The notes below the pieces were generated by a model. It had not been told where the DNA came from. It did not search any database and saw nothing but the letters and a program-made list of their open reading frames with translations. A stretch of DNA of 12,804 nt, taken from Legionellales bacterium UBA2469. Lineage in GTDB: Bacteria > Pseudomonadota > Gammaproteobacteria > Legionellales > Legionellaceae. Where the stretch lies: NCBI GenBank assembly GCA_002342175.1, contig DDPL01000015.1, positions 1-12,804 of the forward strand, given 5' to 3'. Shown here piece after piece: positions 1 to 6,651 of the stretch (its first letter is position 1; each line of letters begins with the position of its first letter). The translations under genes were made by a program, and so were the position numbers.

Positions 1-80
1 CTTTGCCGGTTTTCTTTCGTTGGGTTCGTGTATTTTTGGCTGGCCCCATACGAATTTCACAACCTTGGTGGTTCTTATGA
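1..80 (+). CDS. icmT: IcmT, C-terminal fragment (5' end outside window)
   Basis: Reading frame 3 is open from the window edge to a TGA at 78-80 and gives the last 25 residues of a protein: a hydrophobic, aromatic-rich tail containing RWVRVFLAGP and ending QPWWFL. IcmT is a short (about 86 residue) inner-membrane protein of the Dot/Icm secretion system, and its C-terminus in Legionella, as I remember it, has the same FLAGP and PWW pattern. It is the gene expected directly before icmS. The stop codon overlaps the icmS start (ATGA at 77-80), so the two are translationally coupled. The fragment is short, so the call rests on motif plus position. The N-terminus and membrane segment are not visible. 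Confidence 0.85.
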   Translation, partial: LPVFFRWVRVFLAGPIRISQPWWFL

Positions 81-433
81 AAAAGGATATGACTCAATTA
101 TTGTCTGAGATTGCTCGAGAATTAGGTGCTAAGTTTTATCTACTGGATAGAATGATAAGCCCTGAAGAGGTTTTTGCAACAACCGGATTACTGCCCGCAT
201 TTGCGAAACGTGCAGATCAGTTGTGTTCATTATGTTTAGGCTATGGGTTAGGCGTTTCATTTCGAGATGCGGAGCAAGGTATCCTCTCTGCTGAGGTGGT
301 GTTTGATGACGTTACACCCTTAAGTATTCGTCTGATTTTTATTACAGATGTGATTTGTGAGTTTATCAATTCAAGTCCTTCCTCAGATTTTACACCCTTA
401 GATGAGCTATTAAAAGAATCGGTATTTGATTAA
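77..433 (+). CDS. icmS: IcmS, type IVB secretion effector chaperone/adaptor
   Basis: This is a small acidic cytoplasmic protein of 118 residues, close to the 114 of L. pneumophila IcmS. Signature stretches are recognisable: FATTGLLPAFAKRADQLCSL (residues 33-52, running on into CLGYG), VVFDDVTP (74-81) and DFTPLDEL (104-111). In the family, IcmS pairs with IcmW, binds a subset of effectors and docks them on the C-terminal tail of the coupling protein DotL/IcmO, which is encoded downstream. I chose the ATG at 77 because it overlaps the icmT stop (ATGA) and gives the family length. An in-frame ATG at 20 would add 19 residues that only re-read icmT in another frame. No strong Shine-Dalgarno is seen (only GGTGG at about 67-71), which fits coupling to icmT translation. 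Confidence 0.96.
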   Translation: MKKDMTQLLSEIARELGAKFYLLDRMISPEEVFATTGLLPAFAKRADQLCSLCLGYGLGVSFRDAEQGILSAEVVFDDVTPLSIRLIFITDVICEFINSSPSSDFTPLDELLKESVFD

Positions 434-472
434 AACTGAAAATATTTTAATTTTACTGTACTAAAAATGACA

Positions 473-501
473 CGAGTCTAATGATGTGTTATGCTTATAC
501 T
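473..501 (+). promoter_or_regulatory. Putative promoter of the icmR-position gene and icmQ (-10 TATACT at 496-501)
   Basis: The 103-base gap 434-536 contains TATACT at 496-501, about 41 bases before the ATG at 537. TATACT is the -10-like element reported as important in several L. pneumophila icm/dot promoters. No good -35 is present at a 17-base spacing (CGAGTC at 473-478), so an activator or another sigma-factor arrangement is possible. An AT palindrome, AAAATATTTT at 439-448, could act as an UP-like element. The same octamer TATACTAA stands before icmP. The promoter call is inference from motif and position. Confidence 0.5.
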
Positions 502-516
502 AAAGAGAATTAGTAT
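497..516. repeat. Perfect inverted repeat overlapping the -10 element
   Basis: ATACTAA (497-503) and TTAGTAT (510-516) are exact reverse complements separated by the six bases AGAGAA. The left arm overlaps the TATACT -10 candidate. If transcription starts about seven bases after the -10, the dyad is centred near the start point. That is where a dimeric repressor operator could lie. In RNA it would form only a weak, AU-rich hairpin, so a DNA operator seems the better guess. There is no direct evidence for either. Confidence 0.4.
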
Positions 517-536
517 CAGTTAAAAGGGTATGAATT

Positions 537-809
537 ATGAGTCAGGAAAAAGATACAGCATTTGATCTATTTAAAAAGGCGCCTGCTAGCCCGCCAATGC
601 AGAATGATTTAGATTTAAAAACATTAGTTGGTCTAATGATTCATTCAATTGAAGAGGCAAATAATGTCTTTTTAAGGGTGTCTAAATTTTCAAAAAATCC
701 TGTTAGTCTAGAATTCATCGAAAAATTATCAAAATACATGGGCTCTTTATCGACGATTGTTGAATCGGAAAACAAACCATCTGAAACCCCCTCTAGAAAA
801 AGTCCATAA
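537..809 (+). CDS. Small protein in the icmR position, candidate IcmQ-partner (FIR-type)
   Basis: I do not recognise this 90-residue protein by sequence. It lies between icmS and icmQ, exactly where L. pneumophila has icmR and where other Legionella species and Coxiella carry non-homologous but functionally equivalent genes (FIR, functional homologues of IcmR). It has no signal peptide and no obvious membrane span. Residues 26-50 (LDLKTLVGLMIHSIEEANNV and following) and 56-75 look like amphipathic helices. The last 15 residues are polar and rich in Ser, Pro and Lys and probably disordered. Helical hairpins that bind the IcmQ N-terminus are the known theme for IcmR. AGGG at 525-528 stands 8 bases before the ATG. 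The icmQ start is 21 bases downstream, so co-transcription is likely. The IcmQ-chaperone role is inferred from position and size, not homology. Confidence 0.75.
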   Translation: MSQEKDTAFDLFKKAPASPPMQNDLDLKTLVGLMIHSIEEANNVFLRVSKFSKNPVSLEFIEKLSKYMGSLSTIVESENKPSETPSRKSP

Positions 810-830
810 TGATGATATAGGGAAGCTATC

Positions 831-1454
831 ATGAGTACTACTGGCAAGTTGACACTCGAAGAAGTCCAAAAAGTACAGGATATTATGAATCAGCTTTTGG
901 CTGAGAAAGACTGGGAACAAGCAACCTATTTAAAAATTCTTCGAGAAGAGCTGCAGAAAATTTATACAACATTTAATGAGCTTGCCGGTCAAGTGTATTC
1001 TCAGGTGAGCGAAGAAGCTCAAGCTCAAGCACAATTATTAAATTTTGATAAAACCGATTATAAATTGGTGTATATTAGCGTTTATTCTTCAGAAGGGGTA
1101 AATCTCGATGCTTGGCAACGAATTATCATTAATTTACCGAAACAATTTATCACGCGTGCAATCTATGAAAATGAATACGATGTTCAGGATGCGATTAAAA
1201 TGGCCCCGATTTTTGCAAACGCTGCTTATGTTGCAATTTGGGTGGAAAAAAATTTAATACTATCTTCAGAGGACTTTCCCCCGCAATTTGATAAGTTAGG
1301 AAATCAGTTAATAAATCTACGTGATCGCGCGGTTCAGTTGAATAAAATCGATTTTTTCTGGAACAATATGTCTAAGTATCGCTGGATTAATGATGGCTTT
1401 GATTTCATTGAAACGATTAAAGATATGCTCATTCGAGAACAAAAAAATAATTAA
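831..1454 (+). CDS. icmQ: IcmQ, membrane-active T4BSS protein
   Basis: The protein has 207 residues against about 191 in L. pneumophila. Residues 5-70 form a charged helical N-terminal region. In the family this part inserts in membranes and is bound by IcmR. A conserved C-terminal domain starts near residue 78, with ISVYSSEG (82-89), LDAWQRIIINLPKQ (92-105) and a TRAIY stretch (108-112). In L. pneumophila this domain has an ADP-ribosyltransferase-like fold that binds NAD+, without known enzymatic activity. The tail after KYRW appears about 15-20 residues longer than in the Legionella protein I remember. The Shine-Dalgarno TAGGGAAG lies just before the start (about 818-825). The gene upstream is the candidate IcmR equivalent. 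The ORF is intact. Confidence 0.93.
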   Translation: MSTTGKLTLEEVQKVQDIMNQLLAEKDWEQATYLKILREELQKIYTTFNELAGQVYSQVSEEAQAQAQLLNFDKTDYKLVYISVYSSEGVNLDAWQRIIINLPKQFITRAIYENEYDVQDAIKMAPIFANAAYVAIWVEKNLILSSEDFPPQFDKLGNQLINLRDRAVQLNKIDFFWNNMSKYRWINDGFDFIETIKDMLIREQKNN

Positions 1455-1465
1455 ATTTATTTTAA
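1450..1465 (+). promoter_or_regulatory. PmrA-box-like direct repeat upstream of icmPO
   Basis: The bases read ATTAA-AT-TT-AT-TTTAA. They fit the PmrA regulatory element described for Coxiella and Legionella icm/dot genes (CTTAA-N2-TT-N2-CTTAA) in spacing and central TT, with the first base of each half differing (A and T for C). The site overlaps the icmQ stop codon and ends 28 bases before the TATACT at 1494. The region is AT-rich, so a chance match is quite possible. Binding is inference only. Confidence 0.3.
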
Positions 1466-1493
1466 GTCATTCCCTATTTAGAAAACTTCAGTA

Positions 1494-1501
1494 TATACTA
1501 A
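1494..1501 (+). promoter_or_regulatory. Putative -10 element (TATACT) of the icmP-icmO promoter
   Basis: TATACTAA occurs here 38 bases before the icmP ATG, nearly the same distance as the identical octamer before the icmR-position gene (41 bases). L. pneumophila icmP promoters also depend on a TATACT element. No consensus -35 is visible at 17-18 bases (TCCCTA or TTCCCT). The dyad partner seen at 510-516 is absent here. The 77-base gap 1455-1531 otherwise holds no gene and no terminator-like hairpin. Confidence 0.5.
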
Positions 1502-1531
1502 TTCTACAAATCATTTATTCTGAACATTCTT

Positions 1532-2665
1532 ATGCCGCAAGCTGGTGGTCAAGGACAACAAGGTGATGATGCTTTAGCCCCGTTATGGATAACAGGCGTA
1601 ATGTTCTTTATTGCCTATGTCGTATGGGCGACTAAACATGAATTGATTGTTCAATTCGTCTTTTATATTAATCTAGGAGAATCCTATCTGGTGAATTTGT
1701 TATGGCCAGGGGACCCTCTTCAGGGCGTGATCAATTATATACATCAAACCGATCCTAGCAAAGTTGACTGGGATACTTTAATGAATGTAACCACTATGGT
1801 CGGTGCATACATGCGTTTTATCTTTGGCCTGATATTAGGCTTGCTCGCATTCATTCTTTACCAAAAAGATTTATCAAGTAAGTTTTCAAAAGTTTATTCG
1901 ATGAAAACCTTACGTCTGCAGGAAAAAGAAAATTGGCCTGCCATTTCACCAGTGGTTGCAGAGGATTTGGTTAAAACAGATATTGATGTTGGTCCATGGG
2001 CCATGGCATTAAATCCGATGGAATTTGCCAGAAAATATAATTTATTAAAAAAGAATGATATTTTGATGGATCCCTCTGCTCCAGGACAAGAAATGACAGC
2101 ATCGATTAAAAAAGGTGATGCTAAAAGGGTTTTTACCATGCAACTGGGACCATTATGGCAAGGATTTGAAAGATGTCAGCCACATGTGGTGGCTTTGGCG
2201 GCAATATTTCTTGCACGAATGAATAGAGACCGTGAGGGTGCATTGAATCTTTCAAATAATTTAAGTAAAGAATTTGCGACAGGAAAAATGAATTATGCAG
2301 CAGCGTGGCCATTGTTGAATAAGTTTAAAGATTTGCCCGTGGTTCGTGAAGTGGTAGGTCAGCATGCTTATGTCTATACAGTAATGGCATCTTTACTAAA
2401 ACAAGCCCGTAATGACGGGGTAGTGCCTAGTTCAGAGTTTTTATGGCTAAAACCTATTGATAGGCGATTATGGTATATGTTGAATTGTGTTGGAAGGCAA
2501 ACACCCTATGTTGAAATTTCTGGCGCATTTGCTCATTGGAAAGCGGAAATAAAAATGCAGCGGCCGTCTTTAACCCCGATGGTTGATGAAGCAACCAGGG
2601 CGTTAGAAATTGCTATTAAAGAAGTTCGATTGACGCCTAAAGAAATAGAGGAGCTACCCTCATGA
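1532..2665 (+). CDS. icmP: IcmP/DotM, coupling-complex membrane protein
   Basis: The 377 residues match the family length (about 376). A polar Gly/Gln-rich N-terminus is followed by hydrophobic segments at about 17-33 and 95-110, with a further hydrophobic stretch around 40-57. The large remainder is the cytoplasmic domain. Highly conserved motifs include GPWAMALNPMEFARKYNLL (154-172), GDAKRVFTMQLGP (195-207) and SSEFLWLKPIDRRLWYMLNC further on. DotM partners DotL in the type IV coupling complex, and its cytoplasmic domain reads acidic, Glu-rich effector signals. The basic pair before GDAKR is KK (193-194) here, where I recall RR in L. pneumophila, so the charge is kept. No Shine-Dalgarno is visible before the ATG, yet this start fits the family N-terminus. 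The stop overlaps the icmO start (ATGA, 2662-2665). Confidence 0.96.
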   Translation: MPQAGGQGQQGDDALAPLWITGVMFFIAYVVWATKHELIVQFVFYINLGESYLVNLLWPGDPLQGVINYIHQTDPSKVDWDTLMNVTTMVGAYMRFIFGLILGLLAFILYQKDLSSKFSKVYSMKTLRLQEKENWPAISPVVAEDLVKTDIDVGPWAMALNPMEFARKYNLLKKNDILMDPSAPGQEMTASIKKGDAKRVFTMQLGPLWQGFERCQPHVVALAAIFLARMNRDREGALNLSNNLSKEFATGKMNYAAAWPLLNKFKDLPVVREVVGQHAYVYTVMASLLKQARNDGVVPSSEFLWLKPIDRRLWYMLNCVGRQTPYVEISGAFAHWKAEIKMQRPSLTPMVDEATRALEIAIKEVRLTPKEIEELPS

Positions 2666-4998
2666 CCTTAAGAGGTATTGACTCAGCACGTGAGATGGAT
2701 CCCCAGCGCCTGCTTCGGGATACCATAACATTAGGTGAGCGAATAGCCGATTTTAACAAACGCCCCATGCATGCGGCGATGGTTGTGATGTTTTTAGCAT
2801 TAATTGGTTTTTTCTTTCCTCAAATCGGCATTTTTTGTCTTTTAATTGGTATAGGGTTTTATTTTTATGCGACATCGTATAAGCAAAAATTACCGTTTCG
2901 GCTACCTAAAGTTAGTAATTTAAAAGATTACAACGATTTAAAGCCGGGAATAAAACAACCTTATACTGCTCGCGGAATTACTTTTTTTGGGAATGATATC
3001 AAAACCAATGAAGAGTTATGGTTTGCCAATGAAGATATGCGTACACACGCTTTAATTTTTGGCTCGACAGGTAGTGGTAAAACAGAAACATTGGTCTCTT
3101 TGTCTTTTAATGCATTGGTTCAGGCCAGCGGCTTTATTTACGTAGATGGTAAAGGGGATAACTCTCTATTCGCTAAAATCTTTTCCATGGTGCGAAGCAT
3201 GGGACGTGAAGATGATCTCCTTTTGATTAACTTTATGACTGGCGCACGAGATATTATTGGACCTCAAGAAAAACGATTATCCAATACTTTAAATCCATTC
3301 TGCCAAGGCTCTTCGAGTATGTTGACTCAGTTGGTGGTCAACTTGATGGGGGATAGTGGACAGGGTGGTGATGGAGACATGTGGAAAGGTCGTGCGATTG
3401 CATTCGTAGAGGCGCTCATGCGAGTTTTGGTTTATATGCGCGATCTCGATGCAATTTTATTAGATGCAAACTCCATTCGAAATTATTTCGATTTAAATCG
3501 ATTAGAAATGATTGTTTTAGATAAGGTCTTTCCAAGAGATGATCAAGAAAGTGTAAGTATTGAATCGATTCCCAAAGTGGTGACAGACCCATTGCGAAAT
3601 TACTTAGGAACATTGCCAGGCTGGACTAAAGAAAAAAAAGGAAAACAAGTATCACAAGTGCTGGAACAACATGGATTTATTACCATGCAGCTCGTACGAA
3701 GCTTCTCTTCCTTAGCAGATACGTATGGACATATTATTCGAACCAATTTGGCGGAGGTCGATTTTAAAGACGTTATTTTAAACCGTCGAATTTTGGTGGT
3801 GTTATTGCCCGCTTTAGAGAAGTCGCCAGAAGAATTATCGAATTTAGGAAAAATTATTGTGTCATCGTTAAAAGCAATGATGGCTGCTGGTTTAGGTGAG
3901 GAGGTTGAGGGGGAATATCGCGATGTGATTGAGCGTAAACCAACTAATGCGCCCACACCTTTTATGTGTGTTTTAGACGAGTATGGCTATTATGCAGTTA
4001 AAGGATTTGCGGTCGTACCGGCGCAGGCTCGTTCTTTGGGTTTCTGCGCTATATTCGCAGGCCAGGATTTACCGGCTTTTCAAAAAGCATCAAAAGAAGA
4101 GGCTGCATCAATTGGGGCAAACTGTAACATCAAAATTTGTATGAAATTAGAGGACCCCACTGATACTTGGGACTTCTTTACGAAAACGGCAGGTGAGGCT
4201 TACGTCACAAAAGTCGACTCATTTCAAATTCGTGATGCGAGTATGACCAATAGTTATGCCGATACAAAAAGTTCTTCATTTGAAAAAAGAGCTCGAATTG
4301 ATTTGCTTGACTTAAAAGAACAAACAGAGGGTGAAGGTCATATCTTTTTCAAATCAAAAATTGTGCGGGCAAAAATGTTTTATGCCTCGCCACCGCCAGT
4401 CAAAAAAATCAAAATTAATCAATTTTTGAAAGTTGAATCTCCACCGGATGATTATATCGCAAAATTGTTTGAGCAATTTAAACATTTCACAACCCTACTT
4501 AATAACGAAGATTATGATTATCCGCCCCTAGAACCTAATGAGGTTTTGGCGAGAACATTAGAAATATTTAATCACAGCCCTAACCTAGAAAATGTAGATA
4601 AAGCATTAAAAGTGCTGGTGAATTTTGAAGGTGAACACCAAGTTGAAAATATTCGTGAAGAAATAAGTTTTGGATGTGAAGACGGAAAAATCACTATTTT
4701 TAGCGAGCTGAAATGGCCTGAAAATTTCCCCACTTTAATCACAAAAAGCGTTTCCGATTTTTGTAATCCCTTGTTAAATGGCGAGGATACGTATAGCGCA
4801 TTTTCAACCATTGAAACGATTGGTGGAGAAAAATTACAAGCCAGCTCTAAAATTTCTCAAGAACTTATTAAGGATTTAAGTGGATGTACATTGTATCCAG
4901 CCTATAAACCAGATAGCATTTCTGGTACGGATCTTGCACAAATGACACAATTTATAGCAGACAAAGTAAAGCGTGTTGCAGATTCAGCAAATTCTTAA
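2662..4998 (+). CDS. icmO: IcmO/DotL, type IV coupling protein ATPase
   Basis: The 778 residues compare with 783 in L. pneumophila. Two adjacent membrane helices lie at about 37-52 and 54-71. The cytoplasmic motor domain has Walker A GSTGSGKT (134-141) and Walker B FMCVLDE with Asp439-Glu440. DotL is the VirD4/TraG/FtsK-like ATPase that recruits effectors and feeds them to the channel. Its C-terminal tail, roughly the last 120 residues, is the known docking site for IcmS-IcmW and LvgA, and the segment before it binds DotN/IcmJ. The acidic tail here (after about 640) fits that role, but the contacts are inferred. GAGGAG at 2648-2653 is a strong Shine-Dalgarno 8 bases from the ATG. The gene is coupled to icmP by a 4-base overlap. 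The ORF is intact with both nucleotide-binding motifs. Confidence 0.97.
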   Translation: MTLRGIDSAREMDPQRLLRDTITLGERIADFNKRPMHAAMVVMFLALIGFFFPQIGIFCLLIGIGFYFYATSYKQKLPFRLPKVSNLKDYNDLKPGIKQPYTARGITFFGNDIKTNEELWFANEDMRTHALIFGSTGSGKTETLVSLSFNALVQASGFIYVDGKGDNSLFAKIFSMVRSMGREDDLLLINFMTGARDIIGPQEKRLSNTLNPFCQGSSSMLTQLVVNLMGDSGQGGDGDMWKGRAIAFVEALMRVLVYMRDLDAILLDANSIRNYFDLNRLEMIVLDKVFPRDDQESVSIESIPKVVTDPLRNYLGTLPGWTKEKKGKQVSQVLEQHGFITMQLVRSFSSLADTYGHIIRTNLAEVDFKDVILNRRILVVLLPALEKSPEELSNLGKIIVSSLKAMMAAGLGEEVEGEYRDVIERKPTNAPTPFMCVLDEYGYYAVKGFAVVPAQARSLGFCAIFAGQDLPAFQKASKEEAASIGANCNIKICMKLEDPTDTWDFFTKTAGEAYVTKVDSFQIRDASMTNSYADTKSSSFEKRARIDLLDLKEQTEGEGHIFFKSKIVRAKMFYASPPPVKKIKINQFLKVESPPDDYIAKLFEQFKHFTTLLNNEDYDYPPLEPNEVLARTLEIFNHSPNLENVDKALKVLVNFEGEHQVENIREEISFGCEDGKITIFSELKWPENFPTLITKSVSDFCNPLLNGEDTYSAFSTIETIGGEKLQASSKISQELIKDLSGCTLYPAYKPDSISGTDLAQMTQFIADKVKRVADSANS

Positions 4999-5012
4999 TT
5001 TAGATAGATATA

Positions 5013-5042
5013 TTGTTTTTATTGAATAAATATGGTGATAAT
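5013..5042 (+). promoter_or_regulatory. Possible promoter upstream of icmN
   Basis: The 89-base gap between icmO and icmN is very AT-rich. TTGTTT (5013-5018) and GATAAT (5037-5042) make a plausible sigma-70 pair with an 18-base spacer, placing a start about 35-40 bases before icmN. There is no TATACT here, and low-complexity AT sequence makes false matches easy. This promoter would drive the packed icmN-M-L-K-E-G-C run. Confidence 0.35.
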
Positions 5043-5087
5043 CTAGAAAAAGTAATAATAAATAAATGACTGAAGAGTATATTCGTG

Positions 5088-5660
5088 ATGACAAAACAAA
5101 AGTTATTCCAAAATGATGCAACTCTAAAATGCTTATGGACTGGCTTTTTTTTCCTGGCTTTAAATGCTTGTCATGCTCCCTATAGACCCCCAGCAGCTTT
5201 TGATCAAACCTCATTACCAACGCATGTGTCCACAACCGAGGTCAATCGTTCACAAATATTAAAAAAATTAACTGATGAACGTGTTAAAATCATAGAAGAA
5301 GGCCAATATGTTTTGGTAAGTATTCCTTCAGCATTATTATTTCCAGAGCATTCACCAATGATTACTTGGACATCATATGGAATATTAAATGATGTAGCCT
5401 GTTATATGCGCTTATATCGCAAAATTGAGGTTAATGTAAATGCCTTCGAAGCAACCAACGATTCTCATGGACGTATGCTTGCTTTAACAAGAATGAGAGC
5501 AAGTGCGGTGGGTGATTATCTGGTTTCTCAAGGGATTGATAGTCGAATAGTCTTTACTCGAGGGATGGGGAATGATAAACCTATTATGAAAACCGATAGA
5601 AAAGAAGCAGCATACGGTAATTCAAGAATTGAAATTTTATTTAAAAACGAATTGGTTTAG
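5088..5660 (+). CDS. icmN: IcmN/DotK, OmpA-like outer-membrane lipoprotein
   Basis: The protein has 190 residues with a lipoprotein signal: a hydrophobic stretch and lipobox LALNAC, with the lipidated Cys at residue 28. The C-terminal half carries an OmpA-like peptidoglycan-binding region: LTRMRASAVGDYLVSQGI, then RIVFTRGMGNDKP, and GNSRIEI near the end. These correspond to the LSxxRAxxVxxYL, GxGexxP and NRRVEI motifs of that family; the Asp-containing loop before it is short and diverged. In the T4BSS, DotK decorates the outer-membrane core complex and helps anchor it to the cell wall. I chose the ATG at 5088. The codon just before it is GTG (5085) and could also start translation, adding one residue. 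GAAGAG at 5072-5077 serves either. The next gene begins 19 bases after the stop. Confidence 0.9.
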   Translation: MTKQKLFQNDATLKCLWTGFFFLALNACHAPYRPPAAFDQTSLPTHVSTTEVNRSQILKKLTDERVKIIEEGQYVLVSIPSALLFPEHSPMITWTSYGILNDVACYMRLYRKIEVNVNAFEATNDSHGRMLALTRMRASAVGDYLVSQGIDSRIVFTRGMGNDKPIMKTDRKEAAYGNSRIEILFKNELV

Positions 5661-5679
5661 TGTGACGAATGAGGGATAA

Positions 5680-5961
5680 ATGTCGATAGGAAAATATCAG
5701 GATCAAAAAAATAGTCGATATTTTTATGTTCGATCATATCGATTGGCTTTAAAGCTTATTCTGATTTTAAATATTTTGAATATGATATTTTTTTTTATGG
5801 TACGACATTATTATTATAAACACCCTGAAAGAGGGTATTACAGCTCGAATGGAATAACCTTTCCAGTAAAGTTATCACCATTACGACAACCAAATTATGA
5901 ATCTAAAGCCTTATTACCCGATGATATACCGATGGAAAAGGCAGTTGAATTCAAATTATAA
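5680..5961 (+). CDS. icmM: IcmM/DotJ, small inner-membrane protein
   Basis: The 93 residues match the 94 of L. pneumophila IcmM. A basic, aromatic N-terminus (RYFYVRSYR, 13-21) leads into one membrane helix at about 22-40. A short periplasmic tail follows, with HPERGYYSSNG just after the helix. DotJ forms a stable inner-membrane complex with DotI/IcmL, encoded next. DotJ resembles the N-terminal part of DotI: here both have a YxR-basic segment, a helix rich in L/I/N, then a Y-rich HP(E/P) motif. GAGGGA at 5671-5676 is the ribosome-binding site, rather close to the ATG. The gap to the icmL start is 12 bases. The ORF is intact. Confidence 0.9.
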   Translation: MSIGKYQDQKNSRYFYVRSYRLALKLILILNILNMIFFFMVRHYYYKHPERGYYSSNGITFPVKLSPLRQPNYESKALLPDDIPMEKAVEFKL

Positions 5962-5973
5962 GAGGGATCTAGC

Positions 5974-6651
5974 GTGGCAGATGAAGGGAATATAGAAAAC
6001 AAGGAAATTGACCCTAAAAATCAAGAGGGCAGTGAAGTTATGGCGAGAAATGAATACTATCGCGATGGTTTCCATAAGATTTTTTTGTCGTTACTCATAT
6101 CGGTCATTCTAAATATCATTTCCGTCTATTCGGTTTATTATGTGTATCAACATCCACCTGAGCCCGTATATTTTGCAACTTCTGTTAATGGACGTATAAT
6201 GCCATTAGTGCCTTTAAATGAGCCCATTAGCTCAGATGGCGTGATATTGCAATGGGCTAACCTCGCGACAGTTGCTGCTTATAGTTATAACTTTGTGACA
6301 TATCGTACCGAATTACAGTCTGCTTCAGAATTTTTTACCGCTGAAGGCTGGTCTACATTCTTAGATGCATTGAAAGAGTCAAATAACCTTGAAGCAGTGA
6401 TTAGTAAAAAACTAGTGGTTACGGCAGTGGCAACTCGCGCGCCTGTTATATTACAAAAAGGGGTTTTAAGCGGTCGATATTCATGGCGTATTCAAATCCC
6501 AATTTTGGTAACGTATCAATCCGCGAGCGAATTTTCGCAACAAAACTTGGTGGTTACCATGTTAGTGACGCGTATCTCAACTTTAAACAATCCAAAAGGT
6601 GTGGGTATTGCTCAATTTGTCAGCGCGCCATATTCAGGAGATAGTGGATAA
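5974..6651 (+). CDS. icmL: IcmL/DotI, inner-membrane protein with periplasmic domain
   Basis: The 225 residues comprise a polar N-terminus, one membrane helix (about 36-57) and a periplasmic domain of about 165 residues that matches IcmL-family proteins (related to TraM of conjugative IncI plasmids). The motif RNEYYRDGFHK (25-35) before the helix is typical of the family. DotI works with DotJ as an essential inner-membrane complex. The GTG at 5974 is chosen because AGAGGGA (5961-5967) sits 6 bases upstream. An ATG at 6040 (residue 23), preceded by GAGGG at 6025-6029, would give 203 residues, nearer to the 212 of L. pneumophila, so the start is not settled. The stop overlaps icmK by one base (TAATG). 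Confidence 0.93.
   Translation: MADEGNIENKEIDPKNQEGSEVMARNEYYRDGFHKIFLSLLISVILNIISVYSVYYVYQHPPEPVYFATSVNGRIMPLVPLNEPISSDGVILQWANLATVAAYSYNFVTYRTELQSASEFFTAEGWSTFLDALKESNNLEAVISKKLVVTAVATRAPVILQKGVLSGRYSWRIQIPILVTYQSASEFSQQNLVVTMLVTRISTLNNPKGVGIAQFVSAPYSGDSG

Noticed and set aside
20..76. Longer IcmS starting at the in-frame ATG at 20
   Set aside because: The extra 19 residues only re-read the icmT tail in another frame; the ATGA overlap and family length support the start at 77.
434..536. CpxR box (GTAAA-N5-GTAA) or PmrA box in the gap before the icmR-position gene
   Set aside because: TTTAC and TTTAA half-sites are present, but no second half at the right spacing on either strand.
3600..3956. 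118-codon open frame on the minus strand inside icmO
   Set aside because: It lies wholly within a strongly conserved coding region and gives a low-quality, unrecognisable protein; a shadow of icmO.
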